64,000 nucleotides of DNA from Aliishimia sp965656085 (GTDB taxonomy: Bacteria > Pseudomonadota > Alphaproteobacteria > Rhodobacterales > Rhodobacteraceae), in contig CBFHJA010000017.1 of assembly GCA_965656085.1 (NCBI GenBank), positions 1 to 64,000 of the forward strand. The letters are read 5' to 3'. Made by a program: the position numbers and the translations under genes. The notes under the pieces are model-generated. The model did no database searches. It was not told the DNA's origin and saw only the letters and a list, made by a program, of their open reading frames with translations. Below are positions 63,543 through 64,000 of this stretch, piece after piece (within the stretch, counting starts at the first letter, position 1; each line of letters starts with the position of its first letter).

Positions 63543-64000
63543 ATGACACGCAAACATCTTCTGGCCGCCGTGCTCGCCACGGCCATTCCCGGCGCAGCCG
63601 TCGCCGAGAGCTTCAACGTGACCATCGCCGCCGGGCACCCGCCGGTCTTTCGCTGGGTGCGGATGATCTCGGAGCATTTCATCCCCACGGTGACCGAGCA
63701 ACTCGAAGCGGGCGGACACTCGATCAGCTTCTCCGAGCAATATGGCGGGTCGCTCGCCAAGGTCGGCGAAGAGCTCGAAGCGGTCGAGGCCGGGCTTGCC
63801 GAGATCGGGACCTGTCAGGCGCTGTTCGATCCCGCAAAGCTCGCGGTGCAGAACGTCACATACTACACACCCTTCGTGAGCGATGACATTCGCACGATCA
63901 CGGATGTGATCGAAGACATGCACGACACCGTGCCTGCGATGCTTGAAGCCTATGGGGAGAACGGCGTCGTCTATCTCGGCGCGCCCATTTCCATCGATGA
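63543..64000 (+). CDS. TRAP transporter solute receptor, DctP type (partial)
   Basis: The frame starts at the ATG at 63543 after GGGAGGAG and runs off the right edge (152 codons seen). The signal peptide (KHLLAAVLATAIPGAAVA) is followed by FNVTIAAGHPPVFRWVRMI and GGSLAKVGEELEAVEAGLAE, then TYYTPFVSDD. These are typical of DctP periplasmic receptors that deliver carboxylic acids to TRAP permeases. It starts 31 bp after the TetR gene. Permease genes are expected beyond the edge. Confidence 0.85.
   Translation, partial: MTRKHLLAAVLATAIPGAAVAESFNVTIAAGHPPVFRWVRMISEHFIPTVTEQLEAGGHSISFSEQYGGSLAKVGEELEAVEAGLAEIGTCQALFDPAKLAVQNVTYYTPFVSDDIRTITDVIEDMHDTVPAMLEAYGENGVVYLGAPISID

Overview
The window is chromosomal DNA of an alphaproteobacterium, most probably of the Rhodobacteraceae (roseobacter group). 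The signs are high GC, a VPLPA-CTERM type sorting tail, a petABC (fbcFBC) bc1 operon, a type II lumazine synthase under an FMN riboswitch, and dense ATGA-coupled operons. No 16S or other species marker is present, so the genus is open.

Layout. (1) 1-13.4 kb is accessory DNA. It starts inside a type I-C CRISPR array, with the complete operon cas3-cas5-cas8c-cas7-cas4-cas1-cas2 running leftward into the array through a leader. Upstream of cas3 lies a decayed N-terminus of a DNA methyltransferase. Next come two small helix-turn-helix genes and a tyrosine recombinase. A two-gene operon then pairs a protein starting Met-Gly with a large QueC-like PP-loop protein that appears to carry an OmpR-like winged-helix tail. 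The region ends at the 3' end of a tRNA-Lys gene, which looks like an integration site. (2) 13.5-28.8 kb is mostly backbone: dapF-mtaB, a cytochrome P450, the bc1 complex, a GST, a PaiB-like flavoprotein, riboswitch-controlled ribH2, thiBPQ with a TPP riboswitch, aroC, a deiodinase-like thioredoxin-fold protein and a PPP-type phosphatase. (3) 28.9-51.1 kb is an exopolysaccharide locus: YjbH/YjbF/YjbE-like proteins, Wza, an ExoY-like initiating transferase, two glycosyltransferases, Gmd and Fcl for GDP-L-fucose, three sulfotransferases, Wzx and, on the opposite strand, Wzy, a tailspike-like beta-helix protein, Wzc and ManC. Together these suggest a Wzx/Wzy-made, fucose-containing, sulfated polymer. 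(4) 51.3-64 kb holds an aldehyde dehydrogenase and a six-gene acyl-CoA catabolic operon (acyl-CoA ligase, hydroxyacyl-CoA dehydrogenase, enoyl-CoA hydratase, acyl-CoA dehydrogenase, two SDRs). A DUF2202 protein, a secreted VPLPA-CTERM protein, an IS66 remnant, tesB, a TetR regulator with a palindromic operator, and the start of a TRAP-type solute receptor cut by the window edge follow.

The strongest candidate for an undescribed system is the Met-Gly protein plus QueC-like/winged-helix pair at 10621-13222. It sits in a mobile island beside CRISPR-Cas. It resembles QueC-containing defence systems (QatABCD, type IV CBASS) but lacks their other components. Second-tier observations are a dispersed intergenic element with terminal inverted repeats and in-phase GTATGGC units present twice (25.4 and 59.7 kb), the tailspike-like protein inside the polysaccharide locus, and the bacterial deiodinase homologue.
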